NCBI GenBank assembly: GCA_019722365.1
Contig: JADFUC010001351.1
Location: forward strand, 682,001-746,000
From: Lithospermum erythrorhizon
Taxonomy: Eukaryota > Streptophyta > Magnoliopsida > Boraginales > Boraginaceae
DNA length: 64,000 nucleotides
Direction: 5' to 3'
Positions 1 through 13,079 of the stretch are shown here, in pieces (positions within the stretch are counted from its first letter, which is position 1; the number at the start of each line of letters is the position of its first letter). The position numbers and the translations under genes were made by a program. The notes beneath the pieces are model-generated. The model worked only from the letters and a program-made list of their open reading frames with translations, was not told the origin of the DNA and did not search any database.

Positions 1-3000
1 CTTTGTTTGCCGTGACACGGGTGGAACCAGTGAACTTCAGGTATATCTTTTTCTTCTTTGGTTTGTAAGTTGTAATATCTATTTTATTTATCGCTATTTG
101 TACTTCTGCAATAAGTAGTTCTACTATCTAGGCATTTGCCCCTTTTCATATCTCATTTTCTTTATATCTATAATCCTCTGTGGCCTAATCTGGGGCACTA
201 CAAATACCAAGATGTGTTATATAGGCATTCACAAGCATAATAACACAATTTGTATCAAAGCATAATAACATAGGAATGCAACAAAGACAGCCAGATATCG
301 TCTGGTTTCTGTTGATCTTCATTTCACATCTCATGTTCAAAATTGACTTCCGCTGAATCTTCGTCTTTTACTTCTGCTTGGGAGTTGAATAATAGACCTC
401 GTTGTATAGGTGCGATTGGATGATACCGATTGGTCATATCCTCTTCAAATAGTAAAGGAGGACACGATTTCTCTTATGTTGAGACAAAGTAATGGCTCAT
501 GGACACTTTTGAGGTTAGAAATTCGCGGTTATGAAGAAGGATCTCGGTTTATAGTTGTCTTTCGTCTAGGTTCCACGAGAGGCCCTATCAGGTACAACTG
601 TAGGTTCAATTTTTGCTTCACTCTTGAGTTTGTCAAACAAAATCTGTTTCTTGTACATATCTTCTTATTAAGGTTTTCATGACAGGATTGAGAACAGGAC
701 AAGAAGTATGGAAATAAAACTTTGTCAGTCTGGCTTTGGTGATGATACATCGATTCGGTTGCAGCCTCTATCTAGTGCAAATTTTGCTTGGAATGACTTC
801 TATGGCACAAAATCTATTGATGTTGAAATCCACAAGGGCAGTGAAATTTCACTTTTCACTTTGGCTATGGATAAAGCAGGATTATTTCCCATAGGTGACA
901 GATTGGGTCTGCATTTACATATTGTAGATGTAGGTGAGATAAAGTTTGTTAGGTTCGTGGAGGAGCTGGCTTTAGCATCCAGGTCAAATGAAACACTACA
1001 TCACACAGCATGCATTCAAAATCAAGAAGAATCTGAAAAGCATAGTAAATCACGAGAAAGTGAATCTCCTCTGGAGCTTATAGTCGAACTGGGAGCTGTT
1101 GGGGTTTCCATTGTAGATCACAGGCCAAAAGAGCTGTCATACTTGTACCTGGAGAGGGTATTCATATCTTATTCAACTGGTTATGATGGTGGGATGACTA
1201 GCAGGTGTTTATGCTCTCTTATTGAATTCCCATGTCTTCATGTCTACTTGTTGCTGTGATCTATTGTTACCTTGTACTTATTCGACATCCTGTACAGAAG
1301 ATCAGAATCTCGAAGCGAGTTTCTCTTTTTTAAGATTTTAAATTACCTAGCCTTGCATGGTAGTTGTCAGAGAGATGACCAATTAATGCAGATATATTTC
1401 ACATTTCATGCAGAATGTTTTGTATAAGTAACCATTGTTAGCATATGTACCATGCTTTTGAGAGGGACTTTACCAACATAAATGCATGAACTACTTTATT
1501 TCATTCATATCTGAACTTTTTTAAATGACAGTTTTTGTGCTGAAATTAAGTGAGTTGGTACTGCTCTGTGGCAGGTTCAAGCTCATCCTGGGTTATCTTC
1601 AGCTTGACAATCAGTTGCCTCTTGCATTAATGCCAGTAATCCTGGCACCTCATCTTTCTACAGATAATCAAAACCCAGTTTTCAAGATGACAGTAACAGT
1701 ACGCAATGAAAATCTTGATGGTATTCAAGTGTATCCATACATCTATTTACGGGTAATTTTCTCTGCTATCTATGAATGCCTATTTACTAAACCCTATTTT
1801 CAGAATTGCGCTAATATTTGGACCTTTTCAACTACATAGGTTACTGATAGGGTATGGAGGGTTAACATTCATGAGCCAATTATTTGGGCAATGGTGGATT
1901 TTTTTAATAATCTCCAACTAGATCGTGTTGATCAGAGTTCCAACATTTCACAAGTTGACCCTGAAATACGAATAGAGTAAGATACTCTACTTTGTTTCTC
2001 TATGCCAACCCCTACCCACATTTTTCTTCTCTTTCCTCACAAACTTCATCTACTCAGTGTACCCCGATAATTATCAGTCATCCAGTTCTCTCATTGTATA
2101 AATTGTTGTGTGGTATTAGGGAGGTTTAAGACAAATATGTGTATGTAATTTTGGAGGATTGAGTTATATTATTATAATACTAATATTATTACTAGTACTT
2201 TATTTTTCTGTTGAAATTGTTTTTGTCACCTTTTTGCTCAGAAGATAAAGATGAAAATCTTACCCATTTCAGCTTAATTGACATTTCTGAGATGAGACTA
2301 AAGGTCTCATTGGAGACCGCACCAGCACACAGACCACATGGAGCATTAGGTGTTTGGAGTCCCGTACTTTCAGCAATAGGGAATGCATTTAAAATCCAGG
2401 TGAGGTGGTTTATTTCATTTGATTCTGTGACATAATTGCTCATTTTAAATTAGTTAAAGAATTGTAAGGTTAGTGAATAAGCTAAGTTGTCGATGAAGTC
2501 TAAAGAGGAGAGGAGATGGAGGCTAAGGAGATGTTATTCTGCCTAGGTTAAAATGAGGCATTACATGAATATATACTAGGTTAACTGAGTGACTTGGTCA
2601 CTTTTCTTTCATACACTCCCTCTCAGCTAGAAGCTTGGAACAGATAAAACAATGATAATCTGTAGACAGAAAGGATTGAATAACTAGTGATTCTTGTGGC
2701 TTGACTTGAGGAACTTCAATATTTTTTCGAACTTCTAAATAAAAAATTCTTGGCAATTTAACTTAAGAATCTTCATAACTTGTAGCTCTCCAAAGGCTTG
2801 AGATTAAAAAAAAAATGTGATGGTCGGAATACTTTGACTTGCAAATTGGTATGTGAAATTCGAATAAAACATGTATTCTCCATATCCGTCCACAAACTCG
2901 CATCCATGATTTGGTACTGAAACATCAACATCTTCAATTTCTGCAAATAAAAGTTTAAACATTCTTTCAGACAACAAAGAGCTCCAAATAATGGATTAGA

Positions 3001-6000
3001 GGAATAGATATGTAATCCAACAAAACGAAGGGTCAAACCAGTGACTTAAGAGAAGGGAATAGTATATGAGAAGGGAATAGATATGTAGTTATCATGGTCC
3101 TTATTATATGCTATGGCATACTTGTCTTTTAAGTTTAAGTGTTGGGTTTGCTGGACAAAGAGACTCGATGGTACTAAATGGTTACGAATTGATTTTACTA
3201 CCTTCTTCCTCACATCCTCTACTATGCTGCTTTCTTATCCCCCCCCCCTAAACACCAACTGGACAATTAATCCACCACTGTGTTGTAATGTGAGCCACCG
3301 GCGAATAATGTTGACCTAATAACATGAACATTTAAGGAAATGACTCAATGAAGATTAAGCAACTTCCAAAATGTTCACTATTGTTTCAGGTGCATCTAAG
3401 GAAGGTGATGCGTAGAGACCGATTTATGAGAAAAAGTTCTGTCGTTTCTGCCATTGGAAATCGTATTTTTAGAGATCTGATCCATAATCCTCTTCACTTA
3501 CTCTTTTCTGTGGATATTTTTGGAGTGGCAAGCTCCACTTTAGCCTCTCTTAGTAAAGGTTTTGCAGAACTCTCAACAGATGGTCAGTTTCTACAATTGC
3601 GATCAAAACAGGTAACCTCCATGATTGTCTCTCTTCATTTATGCTTTTTTGTTTTTTTCCAGATTTATCTTGATTAAATGGGAAAAAAATCAACCATAGG
3701 TATGGTCAAGAAGAATAACTGGCGTCGGTGATGGATTTATGCAAGGAACGGAGGCTCTAGCCCAAGGGTTTGCTTTCGGAGTAACGGGGGTTGTCACAAA
3801 GCCTGTTGAGAGCGCTAGACAAAATGGTCTTCTTGGTCTTGCACATGGGCTGGGACGAGCTTTCCTTGGGTTTGTTGTGCAGCCTGTGAGTGGAGCATTA
3901 GACTTCGTCTCCCTGACAGTTGATGGTATTGGTGCAAGTTGCTCAAAATGCTTGGAGATTCTTAATAACAAGACCACACTGGAAAGGATAAGGAATCCCC
4001 GTGCAATTCATTCTGACAATATTCTGAGGGATTATTGTGAGCGAGAAGCTGTTGGACAGGTTTGTCTGATTCAATTTCGGCACGTGCTACTTTCCATATT
4101 TCCTTGATTCAACTTCTTATATTCTTTGGCAAGAAAATTATATGATCTAGCTGTTAAATTTTAGAAGGGTAACACTGTTAGTCCCAAGGTGCAGTTTCCT
4201 CATCCCTGGTTCCTTTTTTTGGAGAAACAACCTTAGGAATATGAAAAAAGTTGATGTTCGTGTTATGTGCAAATCATGATCTGTTTCATTTTTTTTAAAC
4301 CAGGAAATTTACCTTTAAACAAGTTATTATAGAAACCCATGGGGCATACATTATCAGTAGAAATATCATATACTGTAATATATATATATATATATCCCCA
4401 TCTAGCTTCGTCAAAGCATGATACAGCAACTCCAATGGGGAATTTCTTTCTTTCATATCTGGCCCTGTATTTGTCTCCAAGAGTGTTGCATATCTCAAGA
4501 GTTTTATATTACTATCCATTAAAGATTAACTACTTTAGTTTTTGTTCATCTTTCGAACTGACCTTTAATATATTTGTTTGTGCTATATAATATCTTATAA
4601 AAAAATATATCAATGGAAAGAGTTTGAAATGTAATTTTACCGAGGCTTTCATCAAGATTATACAATACAAACAAAAATATTCATGGTCAAAGCTAATAGG
4701 ACGAACAAAAAGTCAAAAAAGTACAATCTTTTGTGGGATGGAGGAGTACTATATTTTAGGCATGTATTATCTCAAGAGTTTCATATCTAGGCCTGTATTT
4801 AACTAAGAGATGCAAACAGGATGATCAGATCCAATTTATGGTTGTACCTCTGCAGAAGTCTCTTTTACCTTTCTTGTACATCTCATATGTTGTACATCCC
4901 ATATGTTATTCCAGAAGGAATCTTGCTCAATGAATAAACTGGAGGCTGAAAGCTGAAAAGGGGTGAGGGGTGGGAGGTAGTTATCAAGGTGTTTCCCAAT
5001 AATATTATCTTTCTAATTTTTTCTTATTTTAGTTCAATTTCGTTCATTTACTTTTAAGTTGTTAAACTAGTGGAACCAGTCTTTCGTTATGCTTTAATGT
5101 TTCGGATTTACGCTGATACTCCTGGTGGTGATGACTGGCTATAACATGCTTGCATAATCTTGACTCAGTTGATTAATCATAGGATGCAACATGGCAATTC
5201 GTTCTGTTCATGAACTCATGGCAATTGTCTTTGTTATTTCAGATGGTACTCTACCTGGCAGAAGAAAGTAGGCATTTCGGGTGCACTGAAATATTTAAAG
5301 AGCCATCAAAATTTGCTTGGTCAGACTACTATGAAGAATACTTTGTGGTTCCGTACCAACGAATTGTTTTGGTAACAAGCAGAAGAATTGTGTTGCTCCA
5401 GGTTGATAATAGTCATTTCTGTGAAACTTTATTTTTCATTTTTTCTTAACTGCCCATGTTGCTTTCAACTTTCTTCTGGTTTTTCAAAATTTTGTCATTG
5501 ACGTAATTTATTTTTGGTATGCATTGGTAAAGTGTGTGGCCCCAGATATGATGGATAAAAAGCCTTGCAAGATCATGTGGGATGTTCCGTGGGAAGAAAT
5601 CTTGGCTCTTGAATTGGCAAAAGCAGGCTACTCCCAGCCCTCTCACTTGATAATCCATCTGAAAAGCTTCAGAAGATCTGAAAACTTTGTTCGGGTAATA
5701 AAATGCAGTATTGAAGATGATTTAGATGGTGGAGAACCCCAAGCTGTTAAAATCTGTCATATCATTCGAAAGATGTGGAAAACTCACCATGGTGATACTA
5801 AAAACCTTACATTAAAGGTCAGAGATTTGCAAGGATTCCGTTTTCAATTCAAGATGGAAACTAGTCTATTCATAGAAGTCACTCTTATGTGCAGGTTCCT
5901 TCTAGCCAGAGAAATGTTTTCTATGCTTGGAGTGAAGTTAATGTACGGGATCCTGGTACCAGGCACAAAGCAATTATTAAATCAAAACAGCTCTCCTCAT

Positions 6001-7969
6001 CGAGTTCTCATTCAGATGAAAAGAAACTTGTTAGGCATAGCATTAACTTTTCAAAGATCTGGAGCAGTGAACAACAAATAAAAAGGCGTTGCACAATGTG
6101 TCACAAGCAGGTATCACTTATTTTCACGAGTTGTTGACAAATTGTTGAAGTTTCTGCTTAACTCTCTTCCCTTCATTATCTAAAGGCCTCTGAAGATGGT
6201 GGGACTTGTAGCATTTGGCGTCCAATTTGTCCTGATGGGTAATCCTCTGTTCCTTTACTTCAATTACCATCTACATGGTGCCTTTTCGACTTTTAACATT
6301 AATGATAACACTGAGTGCCAATGAGGTCTTAATAAACATACATTACATTAACATTAACATGGCCCAATGCCTCAGAAGGAGCTCCCGCCTAAAAGGGGTA
6401 AGGGGGGATCAGATCGTACGACCAGAATGTGTTGTCTTCATTGCCTAATTTCATATTTGTTGGTTCCTTCCCTTGTTGGGTTCTTCCTTCTTTGTAGTGG
6501 TCTTGGTTTATCTATTGAATTGTTGATGTAATCTTGTTTTGTAAAGTCGCTACAGATGAGGTACTGATATCATGATTTTACTCAAAAATAAATAAATACC
6601 CCCAATATTTTCTTTCGTTGACTCTCATGTTCGACTTACAAGGAATTGGTTACGTGAGAGAAGTGTTTGTGATAACTGGCAAGTCAACTGTCGCTCTAAC
6701 ACTTGTGATCGCTGCTCATAGATTAGTTTATCAATTGTTAAAACTTGAAATCACATTTTGTTAATCATTTTTGTCAAGTCTCATCATTATGGGCACAGGT
6801 TAATAAAACATTTCCACTGCTCTTGTTTAATATGATAAATATGGTTTCCTGTTTAACAGGTATGTCTCAGTCGGAGATATAGCTCGTGCTGGAAGTCATC
6901 CACCAACTGTTGCAGCTGTATATCACAACTTTGACAAACTTTTGTCACGGCCTGTGGGTTATGACCTGGTAAGAATGTCAGAGAATGTTCTTCACAGAAT
7001 CTCAGTGCATATTGACAACTTATTTTTTAAAAATTCGACCCTTGTCATTATAAGGACTCAAACTCAGGCCTTGTCATTGCGATTAAACTCGTGGTCACAA
7101 GGCTAACCCTTGTGGTTATGAAATTGATAACTTAAAATTATGTTATTTATCTTCCTAACTCTTATTGACTGCCACTAAGATTGGCAACTTATGCCATCAG
7201 TAAAAAAGGTTCATCAGAGAATAAGAAATGAAAAGTAATAGACAGAAATTGAATTAGCATTGTTACATCAGAATTATGAATTTTCTTCATGAAATCAATA
7301 GGCTATTAGTTAGATCATATGATGGGTAAGGCACACAGTAGCAGCCATTTCATTTACAAATAGTGGATGTTTCTTCTGTTCTGTTGCACAAAGATACATC
7401 CCACAACCAGCTTAAACTTTCTTTAAGGGCCTATGGACTTCTCTTATAATCGAATACTGTGCACGGCATGTGAGTAGTGTTAAAACCTACCAAGTATGTG
7501 CCTAAGGTCCTAGCTTGCAGACGAGATTTATGGTTTTAAAAAATGGTTATTGCTGTGTTCTTCAAGCACCTTTAAGCTTCTCTATATCCACCTTCTTTGG
7601 ATTGAGATATATGGTGACTTACAGGTCTGGAGGAACTGTCAAGATGATTACGTAACTCCTGTATCAATCTGGTATCCACGTGCTCCTGAAGGCTATGTTG
7701 CCCTAGGATGTGTTGCTGTATCAAGCTTCACTGAACCAGAACCCAATACCGTCTACTGTGTAGCAGAGTCTCTTGTTGAGGACACCATATTTGAAGAACA
7801 AAAGATATGGTCAGCGCCTGGCTCGTACCCTTGGGCATGTCACATTTATCAGGTGCAGAGCGAGGCCTTACATTTTGTTGCCCTAAGGCAACCTAGGGAA
7901 GAGTCTGACTGGAAAACCTTGAGGGTTATTGATGAGCCACAATCTTCGAATCAAATATCAGATGCGTAA
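1..7969 (+). CDS. VPS13: VPS13-type intermembrane lipid-transfer protein, C-terminal part (14 exons, 5' truncated by window edge)
   Basis: VPS13 proteins are very long rod-shaped bridges that move phospholipids between membranes at contact sites; this is the C-terminal targeting part. Exons read in frame through GT-AG junctions: <1-40, 410-591, 686-1204, 1575-1752, 1840-1976, 2273-2399, 3390-3611, 3700-4059, 5243-5401, 5533-5817, 5895-6110, 6186-6238, 6860-6968, 7625-7969, giving about 976 residues to the TAA. Family landmarks in order: GSTRGPIRIENRT across the 591/686 junction and GFGDDTSIRLQPLSSANFAW (VPS13 adaptor-binding/SHR-BD region), RFKLILGYLQLDNQLP, WSPVLSAIGNAFKIQV, the glycine-rich GVTGVVTKPVESARQNGLLG with VQPVSGALDF, then PYQRIVLVTSRRIVLL and WDVPWEEILALELAKAGY. 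The last exons (SIWRPICPDGYVSVGDIA; PWACHIYQVQSEALHFVALR) form a VPS62-like C-terminal domain seen in plant VPS13s. I cannot tell which plant paralogue (VPS13S/SHRUBBY or the VPS13M type) this is. Family assignment is very secure; exon edges rest on reading frame and consensus sites. Confidence 0.93.
41..409 (+). other. VPS13 intron at window start
   Basis: Phase-0 intron. Donor follows CAG at 40; acceptor TATAG ends at 409 and the next codon GTG starts exon 410-591. No other feature is visible. Confidence 0.75.
2400..3389 (+). other. Long VPS13 intron (990 bp)
   Basis: Phase-0 intron between ...AFKIQ and VHLRKVMRRD. It holds a run of nine C at about 3240-3248 and a partly duplicated GAGAAGGGAATAG near 3051-3081. 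No coding signal is seen in either strand. Confidence 0.7.
4060..5242 (+). other. Long VPS13 intron (1183 bp) with a TA microsatellite
   Basis: Phase-0 intron between EREAVGQ and MVLYLAEESRH. It contains a (TA)n run at about 4378-4395 and a purine-rich stretch near 4937-4978. No genes are seen within it. Confidence 0.7.
6340..6440 (+). mobile_element. SINE-like fragment in a VPS13 intron
   Basis: The segment around AGCTCCCGCCTAAAAGGGG followed by TAAGGGGGATCAGAT resembles from memory the body of plant Au-type SINEs. A diverged similar stretch sits at about 30868-30925 inside a CK2 beta intron, which supports a dispersed repeat. No clean target-site duplication or box A/B pair was verified. 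Confidence 0.3.
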
Positions 7970-9660
7970 GTGTGGCAGCTGCATCTTCTTTTTTTCTCTT
8001 CGCCCGCCAGAGAACCTTTAGAGACTCGTATCAAATATCACCATGCGGCCGGATCTGGTATGAGTTGATATTATCTGTTAGCGAATTGAAGTTTTGACTC
8101 GGCTGAGAAGGATGTGTATTGTTCCACAGGTCGGGTAATGTAAATATTTTCGATTGTTCTCTTACTGGGGTGTAGCGGGAGCTGAAGTGTTGATCTGAGT
8201 TGTTCTTCGGGCGGGCTTGTTGTCATGTGCAGTTTATTGTACCATATGTCTATAATTTCGAACTTCATTAAATCTTTAACATACGTATTCAATTTGGTTC
8301 CTGTCAAATGGATTTGTCCCAATATTGCGGGTAAAATCATATGCTAGCAAACTATCATACATCACTGTTTAGTGAGCTCATATTTTGTTGAGATAACATA
8401 TGGGTTCTTGTTCAGGGATCAAAATGTAGCAAAATCATTACAGCATACATTGTGTTTATAAACAAGTTTGCAATTAGATACAATTGATAATTATGTGGTA
8501 CCTTTTAATGGTAGTGTTGGTAACTTAGTATATCATTCATTAATAATCATTATCTTGATTTTTTTAGTAGTCGGGACGAACGACTTACCAGTATAGTACT
8601 AAAAAAATTGTTTTCGTTACAATAGTAGGGTCGCTTAAATTGTTTACAATTTTGTCATTATTGAAGACATATTCATGTTACAATACTTGTAATTGATAAT
8701 GTTCACTAGTTAATAAGTCCCATTTAGGGGCATTGATGCAATAAGGTTTATGAAATAGCTTGAAAGCTCAATTGGACTTGAAAGTTCAATTCTCGATTCG
8801 GTTTAACATAGTTTGAGCTGAATTCGTACATCAATTTTGATTGCCACAGGGTTCGAACCAAAGGTTCAAAGCAAAACTACATAACTTTGTAATTTTTTCA
8901 AATAAATTCTTATTCACCACAAAGAATTACGAATTATTCGTTCGACTTGAAGATTCGGGATGAACTGAATCTTCGAATCCTAAGCATAGAACCTAGATTT
9001 TCCGGTTCATTTGAACTTCGAGTTAATCCAACTTCTGAATCTCACTCTAGTAGAGTTGAATAAAGTGAAATATGAAAATGGCTCGATTACATCGCCCTAG
9101 ATGCGATGTTTATACAATTTCAGCATAGAGGGAACTCCCTAAGCTGTGAAGATGACATTTAACTGCATCTAAACAGAAGTACATAATACAACACATTACA
9201 AAGAAAATAGGTAAGAGTGCTCAAGCCAAGATCCAGGTACCATAAAATCCAATGCTCATGCTCCATACACCCCACCTCAACATGCATATAATCCCATCTA
9301 AAAGCAACTGCAAGCAATTTCATGTTTCAGGTTAGACCATCTGCTACTTATATATAGATGTTTCAGGCTACATTCAAGATTTTTAGATGTACAGGTGATA
9401 CAATTATCAAATAATCAACCCATGTTAGACGGATCTCCAAACCACAAGATCCCAGAGGATCAATATCATTATTCTTCCAGAATTCGCTAGTTTCCTTATT
9501 CTTGTTACCATATTTTGTGTATCGTTTATGTATCATATTAGGTACTGTAATAGCTTTGCCTATATATTGAGGTTTATATTTTTGTACAAAGACAAGGATC
9601 ATACGTTGAATATATGGAAGAACTCCACTGCCGCTAGCATTTCTTACATAGATACATTGC
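7970..9660. other. Intergenic: VPS13 3' region and AT-rich spacer
   Basis: The first 300-400 bp should hold the VPS13 3' UTR. From about 8750 to 9060 there is a stretch dense in TTCGAA/TTCAAT-like words, similar in style to 24130-24510. No supported gene. Confidence 0.6.
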
Positions 9661-9677
9661 ATGGTTTGTATTAATTG

Positions 9678-10260
9678 TTGGGATTTATTATTATTCCAAC
9701 AATAAATCTCAATAGATACATGCTTGAAATTGAAATTAATTATCTAAAAGTCAGTATTTAAAAGGAAAGAAGAAGCTCTTGACACTAAGTTTCGAAGAAC
9801 TATTGCTGGATCAGTCGCAATAGAATTTGAATAATGGATTATTTGTGGAAGTTGCTTAAGCATCCATTGGCACAACACAGCAACTCATTGTCATACTGAT
9901 ACCGTAGTATCACTCGTAAGAAGTTCACAAATCAAGATTGAACGATCTCATAAACATATCTACGAAGTTCAGTAGCCCCATAGTTGGTTCTTTGAACTCC
10001 CTCCCTAGACGAAAAACGCTGATAGAAGATATAACAGAATATAAATGAGTCTGGATCTATTTCCACGCCAGTAATATCCACGGCTTGAGTTCGAACAGGC
10101 CAGCGAGCGTGCGTTGTGTGCAGCGGGCAATTTTTTGAACTAAAAAAGAGCCAACGCACATAACGTGCTTCACGTGGAACCACTGTTCGCTTGATAATAT
10201 ATTTTCCTATAAATGCTAATATAATGAAAGCACTAGTTAGAGAGCCACCAGGAATTGTTT
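9678..10260. mobile_element. LTR-like fragment (possible Copia solo LTR)
   Basis: At 9678 TGTTGGGATTTATT is followed within a few bases by ATTCCAACAATAAATCTCAA, an imperfect inverted repeat beginning with TGTTGG as many Copia LTRs do. The following 550 bp has no convincing ORF and is richer in GC than its surroundings. The right edge is not defined and no target duplication was verified, so this is a weak call. Confidence 0.3.
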
Positions 10261-10920
10261 TCTATTGATATGATTTTCTGGTATGTATTACAACTGGGGG
10301 ACTCCCAATATATAATATATACGGAGTAGTAAAATAGTACGACATAAACCACACATAAAATGAACTACAACACAAAAAAGCACAAATGAACTACCATTAG
10401 CTAACCAATCCTATTCTAATCGAATTACGGATAGAATACGAGTAGAACTCGACCAGCAGTGGCAGATTGTAAGAGAGGCCAAGAGTAGTGATGAAATTGG
10501 AACAATTCTATAAACTCATAACGAATTACACGAAAATATAGTAATTAGCCCCCTCAACAATGCATTTTTTCGTTAAGATTAGTTTAAGCCTTTCGGCCCC
10601 ACCCCCTATCAATATTGGTGCAAGATCCGCCACTGTCGACTAGGTTAACAAAAACCACGGACGAACATATCATCCACAGACTATCACTATATTTTCAAAT
10701 TCCACAATGAAACTAGCATCTCGAACTCCTCCAATTCCCCGATTTTAGCATTTCTAGTTATGTAACCATCAACTCAAATAACTCAACCTAAATCAGAATC
10801 CCAAAATCAATTACTTCAACCAAAATGATCAAACTAAATACATATCAACAACAATTACACCAATTCAAACTCAATTGTTATAGATAATTTAACATAATAG
10901 AATAATAATTACCGACTTCT
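10260..10920. other. Intergenic or 3' UTR side of the small membrane-protein gene
   Basis: AT-rich DNA directly downstream (minus strand) of the 56-residue gene. Part should be its 3' UTR. Nothing else is recognised. Confidence 0.5.
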
Positions 10921-11392
10921 CTATGAATTAGATGGAGGATTATCGGGAGAGGATTTTCGAAGGCTTTCGATTAGCTCATTCAGCTCCTTCCTAGCTGATT
11001 CTCTACCAAACATAAATCCGTACCTAAAAAATACATAAAATTAATTAAATGTATCTTAATTCAAATAAAGCAAATAGTAAATTATCTAAATATACAATAT
11101 TTATACTCCCTCCATCCAAAAATTATTGTCCAGTTTGAGTTTTAATGGTTAAAATTAGCTCAAACTTGTAGCTTAATTTACACAATTATCATATTAATAG
11201 TAATATACATAAAAACATTAGAATTTGAAATATACAATATTTATATACAGTAATATATACATATTTAAAAAATTAATCATAAAAATTCAAAATTGGACAA
11301 TCTTTTTGGGAAATTGAAAATTACCAGAAAGATACAGCAGAGAAAACACCAGCAGAGGCTACTGTTTGTACTAATGTGAAGCTCTTCTGCAT
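10921..11392 (-). CDS. Small single-pass membrane protein, 56 aa, two exons, function unknown
   Basis: Exon 1 runs 11392-11325 and exon 2 runs 11023-10921 on the minus strand. The GT donor follows TTCTG at 11325, the acceptor is TTTTTAG at 11024, and the junction codon is TGG. The protein starts MQKSFTLVQTVASAGVFSAV, continues through SFWYGFMFGRESARKELNEL and ends in a charged tail rich in Lys, Ser and Pro. Residues 6-29 are hydrophobic with small residues and look like one transmembrane helix; the C-terminal half is a charged amphipathic helix. The open frame across a proper intron, with an internal helix and charged tail, argues for a real small gene. I have the impression that plants share an uncharacterised protein of this shape, but I do not know its function and propose none. 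Confidence 0.72.
11106..11310. mobile_element. Stowaway/Tourist-like MITE inside the intron of the 56-aa gene
   Basis: The left end CTCCCTCCATCCAAAAATTA follows a TA dinucleotide. The right end, read on the other strand, gives CCCAAAAAGATTGTCCAATT, matching the left ATTGTCCAGTTTGA zone. The outer 8-10 bp of the right end seem lost. The element makes up about two thirds of the 301-bp intron. Confidence 0.6.
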
Positions 11393-12349
11393 TTTTCTTG
11401 ATTTATTTATTTTATTGTTTTTGCTTTTTTTAATTTTAATTTTATTATTTTGGTCTTTTTGGAGGTTTATATGAAACCGGATTTTCTGTGTTTGTGTTGT
11501 GAGGTTGTACTAAGGGAAGGGTTTAAAGGGAGCAACTTCTCCTTTACAAGGAATACTTGATTTTTTAGTGAAAAACGATTTTCTTGCTTAATAAAAGCTA
11601 CAATTATTCTGACTTTTACGAATAGGGGCCAGAAATGGCCGTTCCTTGCTTTGGCCGGCCAATTATTTGGGTGTGTATAACGGCTCGAGGTTTAATGCTA
11701 ATGACAAATTAATGTCGAGAGTGCGACTATAGACACTCAAGCAGTAAATTGCATGACGTGATAACCATAATAATCGAAACAATAAATTTCCTTTCAATAT
11801 GAAAGACTATATACATCAATGCATGAATTTACTTGGGCGAAGTGGCGGATTCGGGCTGTTAAAATCCATATGAAAAGCGAGACGAATGGGTTAGAGATGA
11901 AAAGAGAGATATGTTAGATATTCTAAGAAAGCGGAGACCACAATTATATCATAATATAGATGGTCTTCTGACCCTTCTGACTGGAAGGCAAAATTCTGAC
12001 TTTGATGAAGATTACAGCTCAATCACGAAAAATGAATGATATTACCTGAATGTGGGCATGTGGTTGCAACGACATATAATGTTGTTTTTGTTGCCATCGT
12101 CATTAAATACGCAAATGATTTGATCTAAATGCGGATAGATCGCGTCGTCTTTGCTAGATATAGTTCTAATTTTTCAATATTAATTGGTAGCTCAACTTGC
12201 TTAATTATAATATATTATTTATTTAATCTTTAATATTTATTGCGTTTCAATAACTTACTTAATTGTTTAACACCATTTATTTCATATATGTTATTAGTCG
12301 TTCAGAAAACAAAAATTTCCAAACTAAAAAATAAAAAATTAATCGTGCG

Positions 12350-12413
12350 AACCACACGATATAGCTTGATTGTTTCATGTGTTGTACCGCAATGCACCTT
12401 GTATCGTGTGGTT
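12350..12413. repeat. Perfect 12-bp inverted repeat with 40-bp loop
   Basis: AACCACACGATA at 12350-12361 and its exact reverse complement TATCGTGTGGTT at 12402-12413. The loop also contains GTGTTGTACCGC. It could be a hairpin or the end of a decayed element. Confidence 0.7.
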
Positions 12414-13079
12414 TTCTTGTAAATCTGCTAAATAGAAAAATAGAAAATATATGTTGTGCATGCGACCTGATACTGCGTTCGTGTGTTGCGTTATTACCGC
12501 GGCGAGGGCCCGCGAGGTAATTCGCACCATTCTTATTACTGTTTTGGTGTGTCTTTAATTAGCACCAGTGATTAATGTCACAAACAAGACTATTATGGCA
12601 TGTTTGGGTTTGGGTTAGGGTGATCCGATACTCGACTCGGTACATAATCGAGTCCGAAAGTTGAAAGAGACAAAAAATTGATACCAGAGCCCACCGGGAT
12701 TGGATCGGAAATCAGTATATGATTCGACCCGGACTTGGACTAAGCGAAAATGAATACCCAATTCGACCAAGTACTCGAAACTCTAATATGATCAAAATTA
12801 ATATTTTATTTTTGGCTAATTATCTTTTGGTCTATCTTGTCAGCATATTATACAATTTTTACAGTTGGTCCTTTCTTATCCGGATTCTTTTTAGCCATGA
12901 TCTACGTATCCGCATACTATCGGGTTTTGCATAAAATGAATATTTTAACCTATCTTAAAAGCCCAAAGTATAAAGGGCATTTCACATGATTAAAATAGAG
13001 CCATGACTTTAACTAACTTTGTCTATGTACTCTGGCTTTTCTAAAAAACTAGCAAATATCATTTATTAACTGTCTGCTC

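Noticed and set aside
1525..1839. VPS13 exon extended on both sides
   Set aside because: Family sequence is limited to 1575-1752; flanks are intron.
3690..3977. 95-codon minus-strand ORF
   Set aside because: Antisense shadow of the conserved VPS13 exon 3700-4059.
4378..4395. TA run as a regulatory element
   Set aside because: Simple microsatellite inside an intron.
5524..6081. Single 185-codon VPS13 reading frame
   Set aside because: Real exon ends at 5817; beyond it the family sequence continues in another frame after the intron 5818-5894.
9363..9662. 99-codon minus-strand ORF
   Set aside because: No family resemblance, no splice or promoter context and it lies beside repeat-like DNA.
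9932..10183. 83-codon minus-strand ORF
   Set aside because: Falls within the LTR-like fragment; the peptide resembles no known domain.
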